Source: Lysobacter enzymogenes (lineage in GTDB: Bacteria > Pseudomonadota > Gammaproteobacteria > Xanthomonadales > Xanthomonadaceae). Taken from it: a stretch of 64,000 nt of DNA. This document shows, piece by piece, positions 56,705 through 64,000 of the stretch. The stretch lies in assembly GCF_900106525.1 (NCBI RefSeq), contig NZ_FNOG01000003.1, positions 95,726-159,725 of the forward strand, given 5' to 3'. Made by a program: the position numbers and the translations under genes. Position 1 is the stretch's first letter, and every line of letters begins with the position of its first letter. The notes below the pieces were generated by a model. The model did no database searches and was not told the DNA's origin. It saw only the letters and a program-made list of their open reading frames with translations.

Positions 56705-57460
56705 TCACACCCACTCGCGCGAAGGCAGCGTATAGCGCCGCTGCGGCCGCCCGATCAGATCGAGGAAGTTGTTGAACACCGCGTCGGCGCGCCGCTGCAT
56801 GCCGGCGATGTGCTGCGCGGTCAGCGCGCGGATGGCCTCCTCGCTGGTGCCGTGGCCCAGTTCGGCCAGTTCCGCGCGGTAGACGGGATTGGCCAGCCAG
56901 CGTTCGATCAGCGGCACGTCCATTTCCAGGTGGAACTGGAAGCCGTAGGCGTTGTCGCCCCAGCGGAAGGCCTGCTGCTCGCAGGTGTCGGTGCGGGCCA
57001 GGTGATGGGCGCCGTGCGGGATCTCGAAGCTGTAGCGGTGCCACTGGAACACCGGCGCGGCGCCGGCCAGCGGCGCCAGCACCGGGTCGTCGCGGCCGGC
57101 GTCGGTGCTGTGCAGCGGATACCAGCCGATCTCGGGCACGTGGTGCTTGCGCACCGGCGCGCCGAGCACGTGCGCGAGCAACTGCGCGCCCAGACAGATG
57201 CCGAGCACCGGCTTGCCTTGTTCGAGCATGGCCTCGATCGCGCGCAGTTCGGTGCTCAGGTGCGCGCGTTCGGCGCGGTCTTCGACGTTCATCGGGCCGC
57301 CGAGCACGACCAGGCCGCGATAGCGCTCGACATTGGGCTCGGCGCCGGGGTCGCGGTCGAAATTGACGAAACGGATGCGATGGCCGCGGCGGCGGATCAG
57401 CGGATCGAGGGTGCCGAGCGGTTCGGCGGCGACGTGTTGGAAGACCAGGATGCGGGACAT
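56705..57460 (-). CDS. Class I glutamine amidotransferase
   Basis: The protein has 251 residues in a single GATase domain. The nucleophile elbow is GICLGAQLLAHVLG, with its cysteine near residue 89. Histidine and glutamate of the triad fall in FQFHLEMDVPLIER. LVVLGGPMNVED is the oxyanion segment. It is a stand-alone protein of the GuaA-like glutamine amidotransferase family, so the acceptor is unknown; related proteins act on peptides or gamma-glutamyl compounds. The C-terminal about 50 residues form a helical tail (TAQHIAGMQRRADAVFNNFL). Confidence 0.9.
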   Translation of the reverse strand: MSRILVFQHVAAEPLGTLDPLIRRRGHRIRFVNFDRDPGAEPNVERYRGLVVLGGPMNVEDRAERAHLSTELRAIEAMLEQGKPVLGICLGAQLLAHVLGAPVRKHHVPEIGWYPLHSTDAGRDDPVLAPLAGAAPVFQWHRYSFEIPHGAHHLARTDTCEQQAFRWGDNAYGFQFHLEMDVPLIERWLANPVYRAELAELGHGTSEEAIRALTAQHIAGMQRRADAVFNNFLDLIGRPQRRYTLPSREWV

Positions 57461-57767
57461 GAGCGGCGTAGCGGCGGCTTACGCCTGCGACTATGCCAAA
57501 GCGCGCGGCGCTGTGGGGCGTTGCGGCTTATGACTTTCTGGTTTTTGTGCGAGGGGCTCATCGAGCCGTCGGCTCGCGCGGCGTCGAACGCCCGAACGCG
57601 GTGCGTTCGGGCCGGGTAACGGACTGGCCGGGTGTTGCGCGGGCGGGCGCCCTCATCCGGTCCTTCGGACCACCTTCTCCCGCGAGCGGGAGAAGGAATA
57701 GCGAGCGACGCTGCGGCTCTAAGTCCCTCTCCCGCGTGCGGGAGAGGGGTTGGGGTGAGGGCAAACC
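57461..57767. repeat. CTCTCCCGC-type (family D) inverted repeat in the gap before deaD end
   Basis: Left element CCACCTTCTCCCGC/GCGGGAGAAGG (about 57670-57696) and right element CCTCTCCCGC/GCGGGAGAGG (about 57725-57750) are hairpins. They lie inside a larger frame: CCCTCATCC at the left edge and GGGGTGAGGG at the right. The rest of the 307-base gap holds no recognisable gene. It lies past the 3' end of the convergent-side deaD gene. Confidence 0.75.
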
Positions 57768-59780
57768 TCAGCGCGGCCCGCGCGGCTTGAACGGCTTGCG
57801 CGGACCGCCGCCGTGCGGCTTGGGCCCGCGCGGACCGCTCGGAGGACGGCCGGCCCCGCGGCCGCCACGCCCGCCTTCGGCATCGCCCGGCCCGGCGCGC
57901 TGGATGCGCAGCGGCTGGCCGGCCACGCGCACCTTCTTCAGATGCTCCATCAGCTCGCGCGGCATGCCCTCGGGCAGGTCGACCAGGGTGTACTCGTCGC
58001 GGATGTCGATGCGGCCGATGTAGCGGCTTTCCAGATCGGCCTCGTTGGCGATGGCGCCGACGATGTTGCCCGGCTGCACGCCGTGGCTGTGGCCGACTTC
58101 GATGCGGAAGGTCTCCATGCCCACGTCGCCCTCGCGCGCCGGCGCGCGTTCGCTGCGCGGGGCGCGCGGCGCCGGTGCGTCGTCGTCGAAGAACGACTCG
58201 GCGCGGTTGACCGGCGGACGCGCCGCGCCCGGCGGAGTGTACTGGCGATCCTCGTGGCGGTTCGCCGGACGCTCTTCGCGCGGCGGCCGCGGCTCGAAGC
58301 GCGGCGCTTCGCGGCGGTTGTCGTCGCGACGATGCGCGCCCGAGTTGGACGCGTTGTCGCGCTCGATGAACTTGCGCGTGGCCTGGCCGCGGTGCTCGCG
58401 CGGGCCGTCGCGCTCTTCGCGGGCGTACTTGGGTGCCGCCGGCGGCGGAGTCAGCAGCAGCGGGTTTTCGCCCTGCACCAGCTTGGCCAGCGCCGCGGCG
58501 ATCTCCACCGCCGGCACGTTCTTTTCGCGCTCGTAGCGCTCGACCAGGTCGCGGAACAGGCCCAGATCGTCGCTTTCCAGCGCCTCGCTGATGCGGCCGA
58601 GGAAGCGCGAAACGCGCTGCTCGTTGACCGTCTCCACGCTCGGCAGCTCCATCGGCTCGATCGGCTGGCGGGTGGCGCGCTCGATCGCGCGCAGCATGCC
58701 GCGCTCGCGCGGGGTCACGAACAAGATCGCCTCGCCCTTGCGCCCGGCGCGGCCGGTGCGGCCGATGCGGTGGACGTAGCTCTCGGTGTCGTAGGGGATG
58801 TCGTAGTTCAGCACGTGGCTGATGCGGTCCACGTCGAGGCCGCGCGCGGCCACGTCGGTGGCGACCAGCACGTCGATCTTGCCGTCCTTGAGATTCTGGA
58901 TGGTCTTCTCGCGCTGCTGCTGCTGCACGTCGCCGTTGATCGCCGCGGCCGAAATGCCGCGCGCCATCAGCTTCTCGGCCAGTTCCTCGGTGCCCAGCTT
59001 GGTGCGCGAGAACACGATCATCGCATCGAAGGTTTCGGCCTCCAGGATGCGGGTCAGCGCGTCGAGCTTGTGCACGCCGCTGACCGACCAGTAGCGCTGG
59101 CGGATGTTGGCCGAGGTGGTGGTGGTCGACTTGATCGCGATCTCGACCGGATCCTTCAGATAGGTCTGGGCGATGCGCTTGATCTGGGTCGGCATGGTCG
59201 CCGAGAACAGCGCCACCTGGCGCGATTCCGGGGTCTTCTTGAGGACGTTCTCGACGTCGTCGATGAAGCCCATGCGCAGCATTTCGTCGGCTTCGTCGAG
59301 CACCAGGCAGCGCAGCTGCGACAGGTCGAGCGAGCCGCGCTCGAGATGGTCGATGACGCGGCCGGGCGTGCCGACCACGACCTGCACGCCGCGCTTGAGC
59401 GCCTGCAGCTGCGGGTAATAGCTCTGGCCGCCGTAGATCGGCAGCACGTGGAAGCCGGGCAGGTGGGTGGCGTACTTCTGGAACGCCTCGGCGACCTGGA
59501 TCGCCAGTTCGCGCGTGGGCGCCAGCACCAGCGCCTGCGGCCGGGCCTGGGCCGGGTCGATGTTGGCCAGGATCGGCAGCGCGAACGCGGCGGTCTTGCC
59601 GGTGCCGGTCTGGGCCTGGCCGAGCACGTCGCGGCCTTGCAGCAGCGGCGGGATGGTGGCGGCCTGGATCGGCGAGGGCGATTCGTAGCCGACGTCGGCC
59701 AGCGCGCGCAGCAGCGGCTCGGACAGGGCGAGGTCGGTGAACTTGGGGGAGGGGGCGTCGGTGGGGGTGTCGGCGCTCAT
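57768..59780 (-). CDS. deaD: DEAD-box ATP-dependent RNA helicase
   Basis: The protein has 670 residues and unwinds structured RNA (CsdA/DeaD class), important for ribosome assembly and mRNA turnover in the cold. Motifs: AQTGTGKTAAFALPI (motif I), APTRELAIQV (Ia), VVGTPGRVIDHL (Ib), LDEADEML (II), FSATMP (III), and VHRIGRTGRAGR (VI). The DbpA-type RNA-binding domain is in the C-terminal part (about 555-625; RIEVGHSHGVQPGNIVGAIA). The end is R/G/P-rich and basic. An arginine-rich, mostly disordered stretch lies between helicase core and RNA-binding domain (about 425-545). Confidence 0.94.
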   Translation of the reverse strand: MSADTPTDAPSPKFTDLALSEPLLRALADVGYESPSPIQAATIPPLLQGRDVLGQAQTGTGKTAAFALPILANIDPAQARPQALVLAPTRELAIQVAEAFQKYATHLPGFHVLPIYGGQSYYPQLQALKRGVQVVVGTPGRVIDHLERGSLDLSQLRCLVLDEADEMLRMGFIDDVENVLKKTPESRQVALFSATMPTQIKRIAQTYLKDPVEIAIKSTTTTSANIRQRYWSVSGVHKLDALTRILEAETFDAMIVFSRTKLGTEELAEKLMARGISAAAINGDVQQQQREKTIQNLKDGKIDVLVATDVAARGLDVDRISHVLNYDIPYDTESYVHRIGRTGRAGRKGEAILFVTPRERGMLRAIERATRQPIEPMELPSVETVNEQRVSRFLGRISEALESDDLGLFRDLVERYEREKNVPAVEIAAALAKLVQGENPLLLTPPPAAPKYAREERDGPREHRGQATRKFIERDNASNSGAHRRDDNRREAPRFEPRPPREERPANRHEDRQYTPPGAARPPVNRAESFFDDDAPAPRAPRSERAPAREGDVGMETFRIEVGHSHGVQPGNIVGAIANEADLESRYIGRIDIRDEYTLVDLPEGMPRELMEHLKKVRVAGQPLRIQRAGPGDAEGGRGGRGAGRPPSGPRGPKPHGGGPRKPFKPRGPR

Positions 59781-60125
59781 GTCGAGGCTCTAGCAGCGCC
59801 GGCAGTGCCGGTCGGATGACCGACCAGTTTACTCCGATGCGGGTGGAGCTACGGCTCGGATGCGCACGACGGCACGGCGAGGCTGCTGTGGCGGGCTTGC
59901 GGGGGCTGCGCGGCGGCGTGTTGGAGCGGGCGCTGGCGGGAAAGTGCGCGGATGCGTGCGACGCGCTGCGCGGGGCGGGCGCGGACAAGGGCTCTGCCGG
60001 GCCAGTTCGGGTGGCGGCGCGACTGTGCCGGATCGGCCCGATGGCGCCCGGTCGTCGGTCGGGGCTTGCACGCGTTTGCACGTTTGTGCACGATTGAGTC
60101 GAATCGTGAACGATCCGGAGCCCCG
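59781..60125. promoter_or_regulatory. Divergent region between deaD and the DeoR-type regulator gene
   Basis: This 345-base stretch holds promoters for both genes. The notable part is 60066-60114, described separately. Cold-response helicases often have long leaders; none can be confirmed here. No protein-like frame is supported. Confidence 0.5.
60066..60114 (+). promoter_or_regulatory. Operator candidate: three 10-bp-spaced TGCACG repeats plus palindrome
   Basis: TTGCACG at 60066, TTGCACG at 60076 and GTGCACG at 60086 repeat every 10 bases, one helical turn. A perfect palindrome ATCGT-GA-ACGAT lies at 60103-60114, just ahead of the GGAG ribosome-binding site of the DeoR-type gene. Repeated half sites of this kind are typical of DeoR-family autoregulation, so this is a likely autoregulatory operator. 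Confidence 0.6.
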
Positions 60126-60908
60126 ATGTCCCTCGAGGAACTGCTGCCGCAGCAACGCCACCGCCTGATCCTGGAGCGCCTGCTGGCCCAGGGCCGGGTC
60201 ATTGCGGTCGATCTGGCGCGCGAACTGGAGGTCTCGCACGACACCATCCGCCGCGACCTGCGCGAGATGGCCGCGTCCGGGCAGTGCCGGCGGGTCTACG
60301 GCGGCGCGCTGCCGCTGGCGCCGGACCGCGGCACCCTGGCCCAGCGCCAGACCCAGGCGCCGGGCCGCAAGGCGGCGCTGGCGCACGCCGCGGTCGCGCT
60401 GATCGAGCGCGGCCAGGTGCTGTTCCTCGATGCCGGCTCGACCAACATCGCCATCGCCCAGGCGCTGCCGGCCGACTACGGCCTGACCGTGGCGACCAAC
60501 GCGCCGGCCATCGCCGCGCTGCTGGCGCCGCGCGAAGACCTGGAGCTGATCGCGATCGGCGGCCGGATCGAGCCGCGCATCGGCGCCGCGCTCGGCGCCG
60601 GCGCGCTGCGCGAGGTCGAGGCGATCCGCAGCGACTGGTACTTCCTCGGCGTGTGCGGCGCCGACCACGAGGCCGGGATCAGCGCGCGCGACTACGAGGA
60701 CGCTCAGTTCAAGCAGGCCGCCGCCGCCGCCGCGCGCGCGGTGGCGGTGGTGGTCACCGACGATAAGTTCGGCACCGCCGCGCCGTACACGGTGCTGGCG
60801 GCCGAGGCGGTGTCGGCGCTGGTGATCGAACACGGCGGCGACCCCGCGCAGGCGCGCGCGTTCGCGGCCAAGGGCGCGCGGGTGCTGCGCGCGGAGCCGA
60901 TGCGGTAA
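60126..60908 (+). CDS. DeoR/GlpR-family transcription regulator
   Basis: The protein has 260 residues. The N-terminal HTH_DeoR domain shows RHRLILERLLAQGRVIAVDL and the recognition segment LEVSHDTIRRDLREMAA (about residues 32-48). RRVYGGALPL follows. The C-terminal sensor has FLDAGSTNIAIAQALPADYG and VTDDKFGTAAPY, the phosphosugar-sensor fold. DeoR-family members repress carbohydrate genes and respond to sugar phosphates. A GGAG ribosome-binding site precedes the ATG at 60126. The nearest plausible target is the MFS gene 318 bases downstream, or the gene itself; this is inference. Confidence 0.9.
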   Translation: MSLEELLPQQRHRLILERLLAQGRVIAVDLARELEVSHDTIRRDLREMAASGQCRRVYGGALPLAPDRGTLAQRQTQAPGRKAALAHAAVALIERGQVLFLDAGSTNIAIAQALPADYGLTVATNAPAIAALLAPREDLELIAIGGRIEPRIGAALGAGALREVEAIRSDWYFLGVCGADHEAGISARDYEDAQFKQAAAAAARAVAVVVTDDKFGTAAPYTVLAAEAVSALVIEHGGDPAQARAFAAKGARVLRAEPMR

Positions 60909-60955
60909 GCCCGCGGGCGTTGCGGCGTCGGCGTTGCCGGCCGCAGCGCAGCGCA

Positions 60956-61182
60956 AAGCGTCGGGACTGAAGTTCCTCCCACGGCAGCTTCGGCTGCACC
61001 CCTCCACCGTGGGAGGGACTTCAGTCCCGACGCTTTCGCTGTTGCAGCAGGGCCTGCAGTCCCGGCGTTCTCGCTGTTGCAGGAAGGCCTTCAAGCCCAG
61101 CGTTTTCGCTGTGGCAGGCGGGCTTCAGTCCCGACGCTTTCGCTGTTGTGGGAGGGCCTTCAGGCCCGACGCTTTTTCCCGC
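60956..61182. repeat. Family B array: inverted arm plus five tandem 35-bp units
   Basis: An inverted arm (AAAGCGTCGGGACTGAAG at about 60956) is followed by five direct units starting at 61009, 61044, 61079, 61114 and about 61148. The period is 35 bases (last 34). Each unit reads roughly GTGGGAGGGCCTTCAGGCCC then GACGCTTTCGCTGTT, with 5-8 differences between copies. It fills most of the 318-base gap between the DeoR-type and MFS genes. The copies touch without unique spacers. Confidence 0.85.
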
Positions 61183-61226
61183 TCGCCGCAAACCCACCCC
61201 GAATTTCGACCCCCGAAGAGACCTCA

Positions 61227-62396
61227 ATGAGCGATCCGCAACCCGCCGCCGCCCGCGCCGAACCCATCGGCGCGCTGGAACGCCTGTCGACCCGCATCGC
61301 CTTCTTCATCGCCGGCCTGGCGATGGCCGCGTGGGCGCCGCTGGTGCCTTACGCGAAGGCCCGCACCGGCGTCGACGAGGGCACGCTCGGGCTCTTGTTG
61401 CTGGCGCTGGGCGCCGGCTCGATGACCACGATGCCGCTGACCGGTGCGCTGACTGCGCGCATCGGCTGCCGCAAGGTGATCCTGCTGGCCAGCGCCGCGG
61501 TCGCCGCGACCCTGCCGCTGCTCGCGCACCTGGACACCGTGCCCGGCATGGCGCTGGCGCTGTTCGCGTTCGGCGCGGCGATCGGCGCGGTCGATGTGGC
61601 GATCAACATCCAGGCGGTGATCGTCGAGAAAGCCAGCGGGCGCGCGCTGATGTCCGGTTTTCACGGCTTTTTCAGCGTCGGCGGCATCGCCGGCGCGGCC
61701 CTGGCCAGCGCCTTGCTGTGGCTGCAGGCGACGCCGCTGGTCGCCGCATTGAGCGCGGCGGTGCTGCTGGCGCTGCTGATGCTGGCCGGCAGCCGCGGCC
61801 TGCTGCGCTACGGCGACGACGGCCACGGCGGTTCGATGTTCGTGTTGCCGCACGGCATCGTGATCCTGGTCGGCGCGCTGTGTTTCATGGTGTTCCTGGC
61901 CGAAGGCGCGATGCTGGACTGGAGCGCGCTGCTGCTGGTCTCGCAGCGCGGCGTCGAGGCCAGCGCCGGCGGCCTGGGCTATGCGGTGTTCGCGCTGGCG
62001 ATGACCGTCGGCCGCTTCAACGGCGACCGCATCGTGCAGCGCTTCGGCCCGCGCCCGGTGCTGGCGCTGGGCGGCGCCTGCGCGGCGGCCGGTTTCGCGC
62101 TCGCCGCGGCCTTGCCTTGGGTCGGCACCACCTTGCTCGGCTTCGCCTTGATCGGCCTGGGCTGCTCCAACATCGTGCCGATCCTGTTCACCGCCGCCGG
62201 CAGCCAGAAGGTCATGCCGGCGGGCGCGGCGATTTCGGCGGTGAGCACGCTCGGTTACGCCGGCATCCTGATCGGTCCGGCCGGGATCGGCTGGATCGCC
62301 AAGATCAGCAGCCTGCCGGTGGCGTTCGGTGTGTTGGGCGCGGGCTTGGTGGCGGTGGCGGCTAGCGCGCGGCTGGTGGCGGCGCGCAAGGGCTGA
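61227..62396 (+). CDS. MFS transporter (YbjJ-like)
   Basis: ATG 61227 gives 389 residues with about 12 membrane helices (first FFIAGLAMAAWAPLVPYA). The segment EGTLGLLLLALGAGSMTTMP and GALTARIGCRKVILLASA match the YbjJ-type branch of the major facilitator superfamily. The central loop includes GDDGHGGSMFVLPHG. Substrate is unknown; many YbjJ-like proteins are annotated as sugar or drug exporters without proof. It follows the DeoR-type regulator and could be its target. Confidence 0.88.
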   Translation: MSDPQPAAARAEPIGALERLSTRIAFFIAGLAMAAWAPLVPYAKARTGVDEGTLGLLLLALGAGSMTTMPLTGALTARIGCRKVILLASAAVAATLPLLAHLDTVPGMALALFAFGAAIGAVDVAINIQAVIVEKASGRALMSGFHGFFSVGGIAGAALASALLWLQATPLVAALSAAVLLALLMLAGSRGLLRYGDDGHGGSMFVLPHGIVILVGALCFMVFLAEGAMLDWSALLLVSQRGVEASAGGLGYAVFALAMTVGRFNGDRIVQRFGPRPVLALGGACAAAGFALAAALPWVGTTLLGFALIGLGCSNIVPILFTAAGSQKVMPAGAAISAVSTLGYAGILIGPAGIGWIAKISSLPVAFGVLGAGLVAVAASARLVAARKG

Positions 62397-62530
62397 GGCG
62401 GGGGGAGGGTTCGCTTCGTAACGGGTATGTGCGTGGGCGGCCGCTGTCGAAGCGGCCTGCGACGAAGCCGGCGGACGGCGCGCGGTGCGGGCGCTTCGCG
62501 CGAAACTTCGCCGCGGGCGCCGCCGCTTCG

Positions 62531-63034
62531 CTAGGACTTATCGGCCGGATCCGGCGACGACGCCGGACGCGGCCGCCGCGCCAGCCATCGGTCCAGCTGC
62601 GCCGCGAACGCCTGCCGGTCGCGCGCGTGCAGCGCCGGCGGGCCGCCGGTCTGGACCCCGGCGCCGCGCAGCTCGTCCATGAAATTGCGGATCGACAAGC
62701 GCTCGGCGATGTTGTCGCGGGTGTACAGATCGCCGCGCGGATTGAGCGCGACCGCGCCCTTGGCCAGCGCCAGCGAGGCCAGCGGAATGTCCTGGGTCAC
62801 CACCAGATCGCCCGCGGCCAACCGCTGCACGATCGCGTCGTCGGCCACGTCCAGCCCCGCCGGCACCTGGATCGCGCGGATCCAGCGCGACGGTGGCGTG
62901 CGTATCCACTGGTTGGCGACCAGGGTCAGCGGAATCCGCGCGCGCTCGGCGGCGCGGAACAGGATGTCCTTGATCACGACGGGGCAGGCGTCGGCGTCGA
63001 CCCAGATCTGCGGTTCGGCGGGGGTATCGGTCAT
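62531..63034 (-). CDS. YaiI/YqxD family protein (DUF188, UPF0178)
   Basis: The protein has 167 residues from ATG 63034 ([20 protein letters not shown]); the start is set by family alignment. The family has a PIN-like fold, seen in [16 protein letters not shown] (about residues 9-24), [13 protein letters not shown] and [19 protein letters not shown]. The acidic residues fit a metal-binding nuclease-like site, but activity is unproven. The last about 15 residues are proline-rich and basic. It is divergent from the glutathione S-transferase gene, 92 bases away. Confidence 0.9.
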   Translation of the reverse strand: MTDTPAEPQIWVDADACPVVIKDILFRAAERARIPLTLVANQWIRTPPSRWIRAIQVPAGLDVADDAIVQRLAAGDLVVTQDIPLASLALAKGAVALNPRGDLYTRDNIAERLSIRNFMDELRGAGVQTGGPPALHARDRQAFAAQLDRWLARRPRPASSPDPADKS

Positions 63035-63126
63035 GGCGACATTGTGCGGCCGCGGCGCGCCGGCGTCATGGCGGCGGCGTCCGCGCCCGTTACCATGCGG
63101 TATCGCCCCCACCGACATCGCCGGCC

Positions 63127-63804
63127 ATGATCAAGGTCCACCACCTCAACAATTCCCGCTCCCAGCGCGTGCTGTGGCTGCTGGAGGAGCTGGAACTGCC
63201 TTACGAGGTGATCCGCTACCAGCGCGATCCCAAGACGATGCTGGCGCCGCCGGAGCTGCGCGCGATCCATCCCCTGGGCAAGTCGCCGGTGGTGGAGCTG
63301 GACGGTCAGGTGCTGGCCGAGTCGGCGGCGATCATCGAGACCTTGTGCGAGCGCTACGACAGCGGCCACACGGTTTCGCCGGCGCCGCAGCCGCTGGACG
63401 GCGAGGAGCGCCGCCGTTACCGCTACTGGATGCATTACGCCGAGGGCTCGGCGATGCCGCCGCTGCTGCTGAGCCTGGTGTTCGCGCGGATCCGCTCGGC
63501 GCCGATGCCGTTCTTCGCCAAGCCGGTGGCGCGCGGGATCGCCGACAAGGCCATGCGCGCCTTCGTCGGGCCGCAGCTGGCGCTGCATCTGGGCTATATC
63601 GAAAGCGAGCTGGGCCAGCGCGAGTGGTTCGCCGGCGATCGCTTCACTGCGGCCGACATCCAGATGAGCTTCCCGGTCGAGGCCGCGACCGCGCGCGCCA
63701 GCGGCGAGCGGCCGCGCATGCAGGCCTTCGTCGAGCGCATCCGCGCGCGGCCGGCGTACCAGCGGGCGCTGGAGAAGGGTGGGCCGTATTCGTTGTTGAG
63801 TTGA
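63127..63804 (+). CDS. Glutathione S-transferase family protein
   Basis: The protein has 225 residues. The thioredoxin-fold N domain starts [20 protein letters not shown], with the S/N residues of the glutathione site near 9-12; the SPVVE segment ([11 protein letters not shown], about 53-63) contains the cis-proline and [11 protein letters not shown] the gamma-glutamyl contact. The C-terminal helical domain runs from about 90 to 220 ([19 protein letters not shown]). It resembles the bacterial class with catalytic Ser/Asn rather than Tyr. The substrate is unknown. Confidence 0.9.
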   Translation: MIKVHHLNNSRSQRVLWLLEELELPYEVIRYQRDPKTMLAPPELRAIHPLGKSPVVELDGQVLAESAAIIETLCERYDSGHTVSPAPQPLDGEERRRYRYWMHYAEGSAMPPLLLSLVFARIRSAPMPFFAKPVARGIADKAMRAFVGPQLALHLGYIESELGQREWFAGDRFTAADIQMSFPVEAATARASGERPRMQAFVERIRARPAYQRALEKGGPYSLLS

Positions 63805-63858
63805 GTGGGGCGGGGCAGGCGATTGTCGGGCGGGGTGAGCCTTCTGGTCGGATGACGC

Positions 63859-64000
63859 TGAAGTCTCTGGATCCCCGCCTACGCGGGGATGACGACGTGG
63901 AGAGGTGCGGCGGAACCTACTTGCCGCGACACCTACCTATCGTCATGCCCGCGAAGGCGGGCATCCAGGGCTCCATCGAGGCATGACTCTGAAGTCTCTG
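63859..64000. repeat. Family C twin-hairpin unit at the right edge
   Basis: Reading inverted relative to the 18.5 kb block: TGAAGTCTCTGGATCCCCGC with its CCCCGC/GCGGGG hairpin, about 65 bases of spacer, then CGTCATGCCCGC/GCGGGCATCCAGG. A second unit starts with TGAAGTCTCTG at about 63990 (period about 130) and is cut by the window end. Confidence 0.85.

Noticed and set aside
57397..60081. Long minus-strand frame overlapping deaD
   Set aside because: Shifted reading of the helicase gene; all DEAD-box motifs are in the frame annotated as deaD.
61009..61182. A CRISPR-like regular array
   Set aside because: Units of 35 bases touch each other with no unique spacers, vary by 5-8 bases, and no cas gene is present. 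It is a tandem copy of the intergenic family B palindrome.

Overview
The window is a G+C-rich, densely packed chromosomal segment with strong G/C third-position codon bias. Gene order points to a Gammaproteobacterium of the Xanthomonadaceae (Lysobacteraceae), most likely a Lysobacter. The pointers are gcvR/dapA/lipoprotein, pcnB-folK-panBCD-pgi, queG divergent from nnr-tsaE-amiC-mutL, a stand-alone RnfB beside metG, and mrp-dcd. The genus is inferred from gene content and repeat families; there is no rRNA gene to confirm it. I see no prophage, insertion sequence or CRISPR array.

Layout. 1-3.6 kb: 5' end of gcvR, dapA, a BamC-like lipoprotein, a secreted repeat protein, a seven-iron ferredoxin and tRNA-Glu(CUC). 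3.8-10.2 kb: pcnB, folK, panB, panC, panD and pgi, which cover RNA polyadenylation, folate, pantothenate and glycolysis. 10.3-18.5 kb: queG, then divergent nnr-tsaE-amiC-mutL and a DUF1684 lipoprotein. 18.5-24 kb: a tandem repeat block, a TraB/GumN protein, an orphan rnfB, metG and a DUF2147 protein. 24-30.4 kb: two large TonB-dependent receptors with AT-rich upstream regions. 30.9-33.6 kb: mrp, dcd and an RDD protein.

33.8-50.6 kb is entirely on the minus strand and is the most interesting part. Read 5' to 3' it runs: dienelactone hydrolase, HIT protein, pxpB, pxpC, a gap, an ECF-like sigma factor, two tandem Ser/Thr kinase-TPR receptors, a DUF885 peptidase-like lipoprotein, 1 kb of hairpins and repeats, a 54-residue membrane protein, pxpA, DUF969, DUF979, pcp and a small secreted protein. 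Pyroglutamate release (Pcp), probable transport (DUF969/DUF979) and 5-oxoproline hydrolysis (PxpABC) are therefore split by a sigma factor/kinase signalling module. In the sigma factor the acidic DAED segment of region 2.2 is replaced by S-P-T-S. That is the expected design for a sigma factor switched on by phosphorylation from its neighbouring kinase(s).

50.7-64 kb: rimO, a BaiN-type flavoprotein, yaeQ, a DUF418 membrane protein, an RluA-type pseudouridine synthase, a glutamine amidotransferase, a DEAD-box helicase, a DeoR regulator with an MFS transporter, a YaiI protein and a glutathione S-transferase.

Intergenic space is rich in short palindromic repeats of at least five families: paired TGTAGGAGCGGCGC arms; GTGGGAGGG/CTTCAG arms, including a five-copy 35-bp array; twin-hairpin units around ATGCCCGC and ATCCCCGC; a CTCTCCCGC type; and an ACTTTCTTTG hairpin element.
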